Part shown: in pieces, positions 43,116-51,663 of the stretch
Layout: the number at the start of each line of letters is the position of its first letter
How positions within the stretch are numbered: the stretch's first letter is position 1
NCBI GenBank assembly: GCA_035946625.1
Contig: DASYZE010000004.1
Location: 19,935-83,934 of the forward strand
Length of the DNA stretch: 64,000 nt
Source of the DNA: DASYXZ01 sp035946625
GTDB taxonomy: Bacteria; Acidobacteriota; Terriglobia; UBA7540
Direction: 5' to 3'
Translations under genes and position numbers: made by a program
Notes under the pieces: generated by a model
The model's input: the letters and a program-made list of their open reading frames with translations, nothing else
Told to the model about the DNA's origin: nothing
The model's database searches: none

Positions 43116-43763
43116 TCAAACCTTGATCTCGGCCGCGGAATCTGAAATGGCGCGAATGCCGCCCATTGAAAATCGGGTAATGTGCTCGGCAATCGCGTCA
43201 ATAATTTCCGGGGTAAAATTCGGGATAAAGCGTCTGGCGATGGGGTTGGCCAAACCAATCATCTGCGTTTGGACGCTGCCCACGCACATCCCCACCAGTT
43301 GGTCCGAATGGGGCCGCCCCATGATTTCGCTGATCAGGTCACGGACACGATCGGAATTTGGACGGATGGCGTGTTGGAAAATCAAGTCGAGGCCCGGGGT
43401 AGGGTCGGTCATCTCTCGCGCCATCAACATCCCCTGCCAGCACGTGTCGCCACCTTGAAGAATATGTTGAAGGAAAGTGCGAATGTAATGCCTCAGACGT
43501 TCTTCCGGCGTTTTGCCGGGGCCGGCATTATGGGCGCGCTCCATCATCTGCTGCATATAGACGATAATCCGTTGAATGATCTCTTGATAAAGACCGGACT
43601 TATCCCGGAAATAGTAGTTCACTGCGGCTACGTTGGCCCCCGCCTGAGAGCAAATGTCACGCACGGTAACGTTCTGAAAGCCGCGCTCGGCAAAGAGACG
43701 CGCCGCAGCGTCCATAAGCCGCTGGCGCGTTTCGTGGTCGTTAATGGGAGCCTTGGTAGCCAA
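43116..43763 (-). CDS. TetR-family transcriptional regulator
   Basis: 215 residues from TTG 43763 (GAGG 6 nt upstream). N-terminal helix-turn-helix TRQRLMDAAARLFAERGFQNVTVRDICSQAGANVAAVNYYF in outline; the C-terminal part resembles the CecR/YbiH-type ligand domain. The palindrome 43791-43831 just upstream is a natural operator. It heads the exporter operon, so a compound exported by it could be the inducer. Confidence 0.92.
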   Translation of the reverse strand: MATKAPINDHETRQRLMDAAARLFAERGFQNVTVRDICSQAGANVAAVNYYFRDKSGLYQEIIQRIIVYMQQMMERAHNAGPGKTPEERLRHYIRTFLQHILQGGDTCWQGMLMAREMTDPTPGLDLIFQHAIRPNSDRVRDLISEIMGRPHSDQLVGMCVGSVQTQMIGLANPIARRFIPNFTPEIIDAIAEHITRFSMGGIRAISDSAAEIKV

Positions 43764-43790
43764 TCAAAACCTCAAACAAACAATGCAAAC

Positions 43791-43831
43791 CATCGTATGA
43801 AACACATGTATACAACAAATGTTTTACGATG
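43791..43831. promoter_or_regulatory. Palindromic operator candidate upstream of tetR
   Basis: CATCGTATGAAACA (43791-43804) and TGTTTTACGATG (43820-43831) are inverted copies apart from a 2-nt insertion, in AT-rich DNA before the TTG start. Confidence 0.55.
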
Positions 43832-43967
43832 TCAAGACAATTTTTATTTTAACGTAAAGTATTAATAATAAATGGCTTACATTTCATAAAATGTTGCCGA
43901 GATTGATTTTAGGGGCTCAAGCTATGCGGCTCAAGACCTTGAAAAACGTAATCTGAGTTCGAGGAAG

Positions 43968-44705
43968 CTACAATTCCGCGGAGGCAGGCAACAGGGAACG
44001 TCGATCGATGGGGGCAAATTCTTGCCCATGGCGAATTCGCATGTGGCGTTCCCGGAAGTGGCGTTTGGCGCGCCGGCCCCACTGGCGGACGAAGTAGTAA
44101 TTCAAAGAGCTGCCGGCGAGGCCGCTCACCACGGGGATCATACGCGCGGCCCATTTTTCTCCAATCTCGGCGCCGGCCTTGAGGGCGATCACCTCCATGA
44201 CGCGCGGCACAAACCTCTCAATCACTTCCTTTTCCAGAAGTTCTTTGCCCAAGTTGACGCCCGCCGCGCTGGCAGCCGCGACCCAAAGCTCGGCGATCTC
44301 CGCGTCGGTCGAGTATTCAAATCCGTAGACGAGGCTAAGTTTCTGAAGCATCCGCATAGTGATGGCGCTCAGCACTCCGATATCCGGCAGGGCGGTGAAT
44401 ATTCCACCCAAGCCTAGACCCAATCCTTCAGCGGCGGCGAGCTTCATGCCGGCAGAGATAGTCTGGTCGGCGATGGTGTCCAGAACCTCGGGCTGTATGC
44501 GGTGGATTTGAGCGAATGACTCCACCGGCAGGCCGTGAGCGCGGCGCAAGTGGAGCAGGTATCGGTCCGCATCCACTTTAATGGTTTCGTATGCGCGGCT
44601 GAGCCCGTCGTGAATCGCTTCCTGCACGCGCCGGGTTAACCAGGAATAATTCTCTGCCGTGGCCATGGTTCCTTGGATGTCGCCTTCTCCCACCTGAGAT
44701 GCCAT
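43968..44705 (-). CDS. EcsC-family protein
   Basis: 245 residues from ATG 44705 (GGAATAAG upstream); a longer frame to 44792 lacks a ribosome site. EcsC pattern: ISAGMKLAAAEGLGLGLGGIFTALPDIGVLSAITMRMLQ in outline, YGFEYSTDAEIAELWVAAAS and WAARMIPVVSGLAGSSLNYYFV. Amphipathic, with two or three membrane-associating segments. Biochemical role of the family is not settled. It lies 100 bp downstream of the MCE gene on the same strand. Confidence 0.82.
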   Translation of the reverse strand: MASQVGEGDIQGTMATAENYSWLTRRVQEAIHDGLSRAYETIKVDADRYLLHLRRAHGLPVESFAQIHRIQPEVLDTIADQTISAGMKLAAAEGLGLGLGGIFTALPDIGVLSAITMRMLQKLSLVYGFEYSTDAEIAELWVAAASAAGVNLGKELLEKEVIERFVPRVMEVIALKAGAEIGEKWAARMIPVVSGLAGSSLNYYFVRQWGRRAKRHFRERHMRIRHGQEFAPIDRRSLLPASAEL

Positions 44706-44804
44706 CTTATTCCAACCGTCTGAAAAATGAAAGCCAGAGACCCGATGAGGTTGTGGGTCAATTCGCGGCCCGGCCGCCCTTGCCCCTCGCAAGACCTTGC
44801 GGGC

Positions 44805-45884
44805 TCAGAAAAGATGCATGTGCAGGGTTAGATATTTTCTCGGGTTCTTCATGAACTCATTCAGAAATTCCCGCAACGTTTTGGAGCTTTCGTTCAGGTT
44901 GTTGAAGAGTGAGGCGTCGGTGGAAAGTTTTCCGAAGGTCCCTTCGCCTTTGTCGATGCGTTCGCTAATAGTGTCGAGGCGCGCGACGGTTTCATTCATG
45001 CGATTGTATAGCTGCGGGTCGTTCACCATCTTGCCAATCGTACCCTGGCCGTTGTTCAGCTTATCGATCAGCGTGTTGCCGCGCGCCTCCAATTGACGCA
45101 AGTTGTCGTACACGGAGGGATCGTTCATGAATTTGGCCATGCTGCCTTTACCGTGCTGAGCGTCGTCCAGCATCTGATTCAAACGGTTCAACGCGTCTAC
45201 AGTCTGTTTGTAAACAGTCTCATCCGCCATGAGCTTGCCCAGGGTGCCCTCGCCTTTTTGCACGCGCGACAACAGACTGTCGAGGTCCGCGGTGGTGGCG
45301 TTCATCCGATTGGCCAGGGTAGGGTCGTATAGCAATTGATGGATCGATCCATTGCCGGTCTTGATCTGGCCGGTGATCTCATTCAAAGCCGAGCTCAAGA
45401 CGCGCAAGTTAGAGACCACGTCGTTGGCGTTCTTCACAATTTCCTTGATGTCCGCTTCCTCCTGGCTTTTTACCACCCCGTTGTTGGGAAGGATCGCCTG
45501 GCCCGGACCGCCGCGAGTAATGTCAATGTACCCATCGCCCAAAAGTCCGGCGGTCTCGATGCTGGCCACGGAGTCGGCGCGAATATTGTCCTGGTAGTGC
45601 TTGGTGACCTTCAGCAAGACTTCCACCGCGCGGTTGGGATCCTGGAAGGGCGACAGTTGGATTTTGCTCACGTTACCCACGGCAATCCCCGCCAGGCGAA
45701 CCTCGGCGCCCTCGTGAACGCCGCCGGCGCTCGCAAAATAAGTTTTGAGCGTGTAGCGGCGGCTGAGAAATCCGCCCACCTGCCCGCTGATGAAGAAAAT
45801 CCCTACGCCCAACACCACCAGGCTGACCAACACAAAAACGCCCACCCTTAGTTGAGCCCACTCAATCTGCTTTTTTCGCGGCAT
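44805..45884 (-). CDS. MCE/MlaD-family protein with repeated C-terminal modules
   Basis: 359 residues; GGAGGGAGATGAACC precedes the ATG. Membrane helix at residues 14-34, MCE domain about 38-118 (GGVHEGAEVRLAGIAVGNVS), then helices with four copies of a pattern like GxGTLGKLMxDxxxY...L: NGSIHQLLYDPTLANRM, EGTLGKLMADETVYKQ, KGSMAKFMNDPSVYDN, QGTIGKMVNDPQLYNRM, and a fifth weaker EGTFGKLSTDASLFNNL. MCE proteins bind lipids for transport between membranes. No MlaE or MlaF partner is adjacent. Confidence 0.9.
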   Translation of the reverse strand: MPRKKQIEWAQLRVGVFVLVSLVVLGVGIFFISGQVGGFLSRRYTLKTYFASAGGVHEGAEVRLAGIAVGNVSKIQLSPFQDPNRAVEVLLKVTKHYQDNIRADSVASIETAGLLGDGYIDITRGGPGQAILPNNGVVKSQEEADIKEIVKNANDVVSNLRVLSSALNEITGQIKTGNGSIHQLLYDPTLANRMNATTADLDSLLSRVQKGEGTLGKLMADETVYKQTVDALNRLNQMLDDAQHGKGSMAKFMNDPSVYDNLRQLEARGNTLIDKLNNGQGTIGKMVNDPQLYNRMNETVARLDTISERIDKGEGTFGKLSTDASLFNNLNESSKTLREFLNEFMKNPRKYLTLHMHLF

Positions 45885-46122
45885 GGTTCATCTCCCTCCT
45901 GCAAGTTGCATCAGCCTATTGTAGTCCATTCTTTTTCTCAGACGGGAAGGGAGTTGGGAACTATGTTCTGAATTATGACTATGAATGGAAGACTTGGACC
46001 TGCTGGTTTGCCGCTTCATGGTAAGTGGGTGTGTTGATTTTGTGCTGGGACGGTCCTGGGCAGTTGAATCGCCTCGGGAAGTCGTGTGCGTTAACCTTTT
46101 TGACGGGCTTGATCGAGCTTTG

Positions 46123-48033
46123 CTATTTCGGCGGCGGAGTGGAAGCCGGAGTCTTGGAATCTGAATCTGACAGCACAAAATTGACGGTCATGATCGTCGT
46201 GAATGGCGCCTGAAGGGGTTTGGAAAAGCGCCATTGCCGAACCGCGTCCAGGGCCGCTTTAGCCAGAGCGGGCGGGCCGCTCTCCACTTCGACATCGGAC
46301 ACTCCGCCGTCCTCGTCGACGGTCACTTGTAAAACCACCTCGCCTTGGATGTGGGCCGCCTTCGCCTCCGGAGGATAAATGGGCGGAGCGGATTTTATTG
46401 GCTTGGGGTAGAAGTTTTCGCCAGGGTTATTCTGCGCGGCTTTTAATTCCCGCTCGGCCTCTTTAATGCGAGTTTCAAGTTCTGCCTTTTGGGCCTTCAT
46501 CAGGGCGATTTGCTGCGCCCGCGCTTGCAACTGACTGGTTTCCAGGCTTGCCGACATTTGGGCTGCTAATGCATCTTCTTCGGCCTTGAGTTGCGCGACT
46601 GATTTGACCTTGGCTTGACCATCCAATAGACGGACTTGCTGCTCGGCCTGGACGCGGTCCAGTTGCGCTTTCACCACCGCAAGTTGTTCCGCGTCGCTCT
46701 GATCTTTGGCCAGGGTGAAATTTACCTTCACTGTGCTCTGTACCGCATGTGCTTGCGCAGCGTACTTCCACTGTCGCACGGCCTCCAACGCCGCCTTGGC
46801 CAGCAACGGGTGCCCGCTCTCAACTTTCAGGTCGGATACGTCCCCATTCTTTTCCACCGTAATCTCCAGTTCCACAATCCCCTCAATTTTCGCCATCTTG
46901 GCGAGCGGAGGATAGATGGGATTCACCTTGAAGATGGGTCGCAGTTTGGGGACATCTTGACTCGTATGGGTGGGAATTGCCTTTTGCTCAGCCGGTTTTT
47001 CAGTGGGCGCCGAGCTTTCTTCAGTTTGTTCGCCATTCGCAAGCGATTCGACGCGCGCGGCGGGCGCCGCCAGGAGTATGGGGCGCGCTTTCAAGGGAAA
47101 CGCGCGCACCGCCACCTGGGCGGTCAGGAAAAGGGTTGTCAGGGCGATGCTAAACGAAAATACGAGTCTTAGTTTGGACATGGAAGTCTCCTTCATCATC
47201 AGCGCGATGCGCTGGGTCAATTGGTTCTCCTGCATGAGTTCAGGGGCAGGCACCGTGAGCGGCATTACGGGTCCGGCGGCTATCTCAATCAGCGCCCTCA
47301 AGTAGGGTTGGCGCGCCTCGGTTATTTGCAAAACTTCGCGGTCCACCCATTGCTCGCGCGCCAGGCGAATGCGCCGCACCATCCAGGCGAGCGCCGGATG
47401 GAACCAAAAAATAGAAAGAAAAATTTCTTCCGCCAGGTTGAAAAACCAATGGCCGCCGCTGATGTGGATCAACTCATGGCAGACAATTGCGCGCTGGCAA
47501 TCCGCGTCCATTTGGGCAAAGCGGGCAGGGAAGAGAACGACCGGACGAAAACTTCCGTAAGTGACCGGGCCGCCAATTTCGTTCGAGAGAAGAAGCGCCG
47601 GCGCCACGCCAAGACGCGCGCGAAGTTCATTCACTGCGGGTGGGACAGACTCCCAAGCGCGTGCGCGGTGGCCATAGCGGCGAAGCCTAAAGAGACCAAG
47701 GGCCACTCGAGCCAGCCGGAAAGCCACGCCCAAAACGAGGGCCAGCGCGATCAACCCGAAAATAGGAAATGCGGCGTGGCCGGGCTTGAGGGCGAGCGCC
47801 CCGATTTCTATACCCACCCTCCCCGCACCGTTCGTCAGCACCGTCACGGTTTGCTTCCACGTTTCAACCATGGGTAGCGTGAGGCAAGCCGCCAGCAGAA
47901 TCTGCCAATAGGTGAGAGCGACTTGGGGAGCGCGCAGGCGGAGGACGGCTGCCAGTCCGGTTCCGATGATGGCCAGCAGGGCAATCTGAACGCTGTAGGC
48001 AGCCAGGTTGTCAAACCAGAGTGGAGCGCTCAT
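46123..48033 (-). CDS. BlaR1/M56 metallopeptidase fused to two TonB C-terminal domains
   Basis: 636 residues. Residues 1-310: M56 membrane peptidase with four helices and zinc motif CHELIHISGGHWF (HExxH). Residues about 370-450: first TonB-like domain (NPIYPPLAKMAKIEGIVELE, AALEAVRQWKYAAQ). Residues 455-550: a coiled coil rich in Ala, Gln, Glu and Lys. Residues 555-630: second TonB-like domain (PPIYPPEAKAAHIQGEVVL, ALDAVRQWRFSK). Start overlaps the BlaI-type repressor stop (ATGA). It likely senses an envelope signal and cleaves or inactivates the repressor. Confidence 0.92.
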   Translation of the reverse strand: MSAPLWFDNLAAYSVQIALLAIIGTGLAAVLRLRAPQVALTYWQILLAACLTLPMVETWKQTVTVLTNGAGRVGIEIGALALKPGHAAFPIFGLIALALVLGVAFRLARVALGLFRLRRYGHRARAWESVPPAVNELRARLGVAPALLLSNEIGGPVTYGSFRPVVLFPARFAQMDADCQRAIVCHELIHISGGHWFFNLAEEIFLSIFWFHPALAWMVRRIRLAREQWVDREVLQITEARQPYLRALIEIAAGPVMPLTVPAPELMQENQLTQRIALMMKETSMSKLRLVFSFSIALTTLFLTAQVAVRAFPLKARPILLAAPAARVESLANGEQTEESSAPTEKPAEQKAIPTHTSQDVPKLRPIFKVNPIYPPLAKMAKIEGIVELEITVEKNGDVSDLKVESGHPLLAKAALEAVRQWKYAAQAHAVQSTVKVNFTLAKDQSDAEQLAVVKAQLDRVQAEQQVRLLDGQAKVKSVAQLKAEEDALAAQMSASLETSQLQARAQQIALMKAQKAELETRIKEAERELKAAQNNPGENFYPKPIKSAPPIYPPEAKAAHIQGEVVLQVTVDEDGGVSDVEVESGPPALAKAALDAVRQWRFSKPLQAPFTTIMTVNFVLSDSDSKTPASTPPPK

Positions 48034-48410
48034 TCGTTTTCTCGAATCATACGTGCAATTTCCGCCCGGTCGCGTTTGGAAAGGCGCTTTTCCTGCACCA
48101 GGTGGACCATCAAAGGTTCGGCCGAGCCATCGAAAACACGGTTCACGAATTCGCGCACCATGGCGCGGATCACCTGCTTTTGAGGCCGGGCCGTCTCATA
48201 GAGGTAGGCGCGGTCGCCGGCCACGGCGCGCCGGATCAAGTGTCCTTTCTCTTCCAGGGTTTTCATCGTCGTCATCACCGAGGTATAGGCAATCTTGCGC
48301 CGCTCGAGAAGCGCCTCATACACGTCGCGCACCGTGGCCTTTTCCAGTCGCCAAATAATCTTCATGATTTCCAGTTCGTGTTGAGTCAGGGTCGGGCTCG
48401 CCGGTCTCAT
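48030..48410 (-). CDS. BlaI/MecI-family repressor
   Basis: 126 residues. Winged helix ELEIMKIIWRLEKATVRDVYEALLERRKIAYTSVMTTMKTL in outline, then the dimerisation and cleavage-type region (FVNRVFDGSAEPLMVHLVQE). It represses its own operon until the BlaR1-type partner responds. The ATG at 48410 lies 6 nt after a -10 box and inside the palindromic region, so the mRNA is probably leaderless and autorepressed. Confidence 0.93.
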   Translation of the reverse strand: MRPASPTLTQHELEIMKIIWRLEKATVRDVYEALLERRKIAYTSVMTTMKTLEEKGHLIRRAVAGDRAYLYETARPQKQVIRAMVREFVNRVFDGSAEPLMVHLVQEKRLSKRDRAEIARMIRENE

Positions 48411-48411
48411 A

Positions 48412-48446
48412 CTAGTTTAATAGTACTAGCGGGATAGTCTTGTCAA
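48412..48446 (-). promoter_or_regulatory. Promoter and operator of the BlaI/BlaR1-type pair
   Basis: Minus strand TTGACA (48446-48441), 18 bp, TATTAA (48422-48417), 6 nt, ATG. The inverted repeat CTAGT-N8-ACTAG (48412-48429) covers the -10 box. Confidence 0.7.
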
Positions 48447-48489
48447 GTAAAACCTTTGCAGGGGTTGGCGGGTGTTGGTGGCGCAGGGG

Positions 48490-48531
48490 CAAAGTCAGGA
48501 GTCAAAGGTCAAAAGTTTAAGATCTCGGACC
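48490..48531. repeat. Heptad-periodic repeat in spacer
   Basis: Consecutive heptamers CAAAGTC, AGGAGTC, AAAGGTC, AAAAGTT, TAAGATC, TCGGACC. Same period as 6414-6448 and 41821-41922. It ends 10 bp before the stop of the next minus-strand gene. Confidence 0.55.
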
Positions 48532-48540
48532 ACAGACGTT

Positions 48541-49314
48541 TTATTCTGCTTTGGGCTTTTCGAACCGGGCGTCGTCCACGGGTACGTTGTTTTGGATGGT
48601 GGTGAACTGGATCACGTAATCATAGTCCGGGCAGGTCTGTCGCCACACGAAAGGGAACTTCACGCCATCCACCTCCCGATAATCTTCGTAAGTCGTCTGC
48701 AAGACACTTTGGCCATCGTCGTTGAAGTAAGGCGTATCGCTGCGCAGCAGCAAACCGGATTGCACGGAGAAATACCATCTTTCGGTAGTCCCGTCATCCG
48801 CGGACGCCTCAATCACATAGGCATCTTCAGCGCCGGCTTTCTCTTTGCCCTTCATCACCAATTTCGGGTAAAGGACTTTGAGGCGGGCTTCCCGGTAAAA
48901 ATCGAATTCGCGTTTCATGGCCGGCAGGTCTTTCGCGTTCACATCCTGCGGGCCCTCGTCGGGATCGTAAACCACCCAGCCGGCCTTCCCGTTGTAAGCG
49001 CGCGGAGTGAGACCGTTGCTGGGGATTTCCAGAGAGAAATATTCCTTGTCCGGGGCCTTCTTGTAAATCTCAAGCGAGCCCGCTTCGCCCGTGTCGGTGA
49101 GAACCACCGAAGCTTTCATGACCCGGGTGGTACATTTTTCCAGCGCCGCCCGGCCGCCCATTGACGCGACATATTTTTCAAGCACCTGCTCGACGGGGGG
49201 AGTGGCCTCCGCCGCTGGGTTGACGGCCGCCATGGGGCGGTGCGCGGCGCCCGCTGCCAAACTCGGAATGGCAATCCCAAGGGTGAAAAACAAAACCACG
49301 AACATTTTTTTCAT
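48541..49314 (-). CDS. Secreted periplasmic protein, lipoprotein-sorting-like fold
   Basis: 257 residues with a signal peptide (KMFVVLFFTLGIAIPSLAAG). The mature part opens VLEKYVASMGGRAALEKCTT, the usual start of acidobacterial proteins with a LolA/outer-membrane-lipoprotein-sorting-like fold. It continues with beta-strands (VIEASADDGTTERWYFS, DYREVDGVKFPFVWRQT). No catalytic motif. It stands alone; role not known. Confidence 0.75.
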   Translation of the reverse strand: MKKMFVVLFFTLGIAIPSLAAGAAHRPMAAVNPAAEATPPVEQVLEKYVASMGGRAALEKCTTRVMKASVVLTDTGEAGSLEIYKKAPDKEYFSLEIPSNGLTPRAYNGKAGWVVYDPDEGPQDVNAKDLPAMKREFDFYREARLKVLYPKLVMKGKEKAGAEDAYVIEASADDGTTERWYFSVQSGLLLRSDTPYFNDDGQSVLQTTYEDYREVDGVKFPFVWRQTCPDYDYVIQFTTIQNNVPVDDARFEKPKAE

Positions 49315-49460
49315 GGGCCGTCTCCAGCAGGTTCAGCAATTGTGTTCGTAAAGGGGCCGTCAATCAAGTAGAATTTGCGGAGCGCCAGGGCAGAGCTGGG
49401 CCGATTGCTTGCTTTAGGATTTCGCCCGACCCCTGCCCTTTGTCCCAAAGGAAAAACGAA

Positions 49461-50534
49461 ATGGCCCTGGATCTCCATCAGCAGGTTTTAAGCGGGCCTC
49501 GCGACTTGCGCGAGACGCTGGAAAAAGGACGGCGCGAGTTTGAAGCGATGGTGCGCCGGGTTCGCTGGGGCGAGGGACCTTTGTTTGTAGTGGGCACCGG
49601 GCCGTCTTACTTCGCTGCCCTCACCGGCGTTTTCGCCTTCGAAGGGCTGTTGGGATTCCCGGTAATCGCCCGCCGGGCGGTCGATTTCGAAGCTTACGCG
49701 GCTTCGGTCTTAAGACAGCGTTCGCTGGTTCTTGCGCTTTCGAATTCGGGCGAGACCGCGGCCACATTGGACGCTGCCCGCGCGGCGCGGGCCCGGGGCG
49801 CGGTGGTGCTGGCCATGACCCAAAATCCGGCGAGCACGCTGGCACAGACGGCGGACCTGATGGTCCAATTACGGGCAGGAGAAACCACTGAAACCTTTCT
49901 CTCCACACATTTGTGCCAGCAGGCCGCGGTCGGTTACCTGGCCCTGGTGGCGGCGCAGGTTTTAAAGCGACACCATCATCACCTCGACGTTTTGGAGGAT
50001 GAGTTTGCCCAACTGCCCGCTCAGGTGGAGCGGATTCAAACTCACATGCAAGACGCCGTGCATGCCCTGGCCGCCGAGTTGAAGGATTTGACCGCGCTTT
50101 CCGTGGTGGGCGGCGGATTTTACCATCCGATCGCCCTTCAGGCCGCGCGGCTTCTCTATGGGAACTCCCGGCTGCGCGCGGAGGGCGTGGAAGAGGGCGC
50201 GTTTCGCACCGAGGCCCCCGCTCCAGGCGCGGCGGCACCCGCAGTCTTGTTTCTATCAGGCGCGCACTGCCGGGTTAAGAAGAGAATGCACGCGACCTCC
50301 GCGGAAGCGCAGAAAGCCGGAATGAAGATTTACTCGGTGACCGACGCCAACGACCGTGAGTTACAGGAAACCTCCAACCTTTCCCTCCTGCTCCCCGAAC
50401 TGACGGAAATGGTGGGCTCGACACTTACTCTGGCCCTCGTGCAATCGCTGGCCGAACACGCCTGCCGCCACGCCAAACGCGAGCCGGGCGTACAGCCTCC
50501 GAGTAAGGCGCGGAACCACCCCGAAGCCATTTAA
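49461..50534 (+). CDS. Double SIS-domain sugar isomerase-like protein
   Basis: 357 residues from ATG 49461 (AAAGGA upstream). Two SIS domains as in the isomerase half of GlmS and in AgaS/FrlB: first FVVGTGPSYFAALTGVF with ALSNSGETAATLDAARAA, second VVGGGFYHPIALQAARLLYG. It lacks the glutaminase domain, so it may deaminate or isomerise a phospho-amino-sugar. A His-rich HHHH stretch lies between the domains. No sugar-uptake gene is adjacent. Confidence 0.85.
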   Translation: MALDLHQQVLSGPRDLRETLEKGRREFEAMVRRVRWGEGPLFVVGTGPSYFAALTGVFAFEGLLGFPVIARRAVDFEAYAASVLRQRSLVLALSNSGETAATLDAARAARARGAVVLAMTQNPASTLAQTADLMVQLRAGETTETFLSTHLCQQAAVGYLALVAAQVLKRHHHHLDVLEDEFAQLPAQVERIQTHMQDAVHALAAELKDLTALSVVGGGFYHPIALQAARLLYGNSRLRAEGVEEGAFRTEAPAPGAAAPAVLFLSGAHCRVKKRMHATSAEAQKAGMKIYSVTDANDRELQETSNLSLLLPELTEMVGSTLTLALVQSLAEHACRHAKREPGVQPPSKARNHPEAI

Positions 50535-50564
50535 GTAAGTTGTCAATAAACCATATCCGTACTA

Positions 50565-50594
50565 TTGACTTTAGGTTGCCCTATATGCTTCAAT
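50565..50594 (+). promoter_or_regulatory. Promoter candidate of the second XRE gene
   Basis: TTGACT (50565-50570), 18 bp, TTCAAT (50589-50594), then exactly 6 nt to ATG 50601. The -10 match is modest. Confidence 0.4.
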
Positions 50595-50600
50595 CCTTTT

Positions 50601-50939
50601 ATGGACATTGCAAAAAGGTTAAGGGAAATTCGAGAATCTAAAAGTCTGTCGCAAGGTGATATTGAACGGCGGTCTGGTCTATTGCGCTCCTATATCTCCC
50701 GCGTGGAAGGCGGCTACACCGCGCCCTCCCTTTCGACTTTGGAGAAATTCGCCAAAGCTCTGGGAGTCGAGCCCTACCAGCTTATTTATGAGGGATCGGG
50801 CCGGCCCACCAGCCCCAAGGTGCCGGAACAGGCAGGGGTGTCAGGCTCGGCCAGGCGCTTGGTGAAACTTTACGAGGGCATGTCGAGCCCCAATCGTAAA
50901 CTGCTCATGACCATGGCCACCAAGCTGGGCAAACACTGA
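50601..50939 (+). CDS. XRE-family transcriptional regulator
   Basis: 112 residues from ATG 50601; the longer frame to 50565 would begin inside the -35 box. HTH: LREIRESKSLSQGDIERRSG, then YISRVEGGYTAPSLSTLEKFAKAL in outline, and GVEPYQLIYEG. The C-terminal 40 residues (SARRLVKLYEGMSSPNRKLL) could mediate dimer formation. No Shine-Dalgarno precedes the start. Single-gene unit. Confidence 0.88.
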   Translation: MDIAKRLREIRESKSLSQGDIERRSGLLRSYISRVEGGYTAPSLSTLEKFAKALGVEPYQLIYEGSGRPTSPKVPEQAGVSGSARRLVKLYEGMSSPNRKLLMTMATKLGKH

Positions 50940-51132
50940 GCGAGTGCAACGCCTTTGGACAATTGCCATCCTCGCCGGCGCCATTCCCGGAGGGCGGCGC
51001 GGAAGTGTTCGATTTAACTGTCTGGATGTAACTTGCGCGAATAAATCCTTGAAATCCAAGGCTCCGGCTTATCCCACCCGCCTTACGCTTCGTCTGCTTT
51101 TTTCTCTGAAATAACCGTCCTTGGTTTGTGAA

Positions 51133-51209
51133 TGGCGCGCCTGGAGGGATTCGAACCCCCGACCTTCAGCTTCGAAGGCTGTTGCTCTATCCAGCTGAGC
51201 TACAGGCGC
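51133..51209 (-). tRNA. tRNA-Arg (anticodon TCG)
   Basis: 77 nt with encoded CCA. Acceptor GCGCCTG / CAGGCGC, D-arm GCTC...GAGC, anticodon loop CTTCGAA (TCG), T-arm GGGGG-TTCGAAT-CCCTC. The outermost anticodon-stem pair is an A-A mismatch. Confidence 0.95.
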
Positions 51210-51334
51210 GAATGATCAGTGTACCTTATCTCACCTATGGAGAGAAGTGGTAGTGCGACGGCGGGTCAGCTTCCTCTGAAAAATTTTAATCGCGTGTCGC
51301 AGAAGTGATATGATTTCCGCAGGGAGGGGTTCCC

Positions 51335-51499
51335 ATGGAAAATTTCCGCCACTGGGCCGGGTTGATCCTGATTATTTTCGCAGGTCTGGGCCTGATTGGC
51401 TTTCGATTTTGCCTGGCTTCTCCGCTCGGAACCAAACCCGGAATCCTGCCCATGAGCTGGCAACGTTGGTTCTTTGGCGAGCCTCACGAAAAAAAGTAA
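51335..51499 (+). CDS. Small membrane protein, 54 residues
   Basis: MENFRHWAGLILIIFAGLGL begins a single-helix protein with a C-terminal WQRWFFGEPHEKK tail. A strong GGGAGGGG lies 6-7 nt before the ATG. No family recognised. It is the only coding unit between tRNA-Arg and the reductase. The following 338 bp hold a promoter candidate but no further gene. Confidence 0.65.
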   Translation: MENFRHWAGLILIIFAGLGLIGFRFCLASPLGTKPGILPMSWQRWFFGEPHEKK

Positions 51500-51663
51500 T
51501 GCTATCTCAATATCCGGGTTGGTTCCGTCAAGCAGTCCAGCGAATCGCACCCTTCCCCTTCGCCATTTCATCTTAAATATTTTGGGACGCGAGGGAGCGC
51601 CAAAATATCTCTTTCTCTGACAAGGCTTTGTCCTGCCGGGCGCCTCGTCGGTTGAAATCGGTG

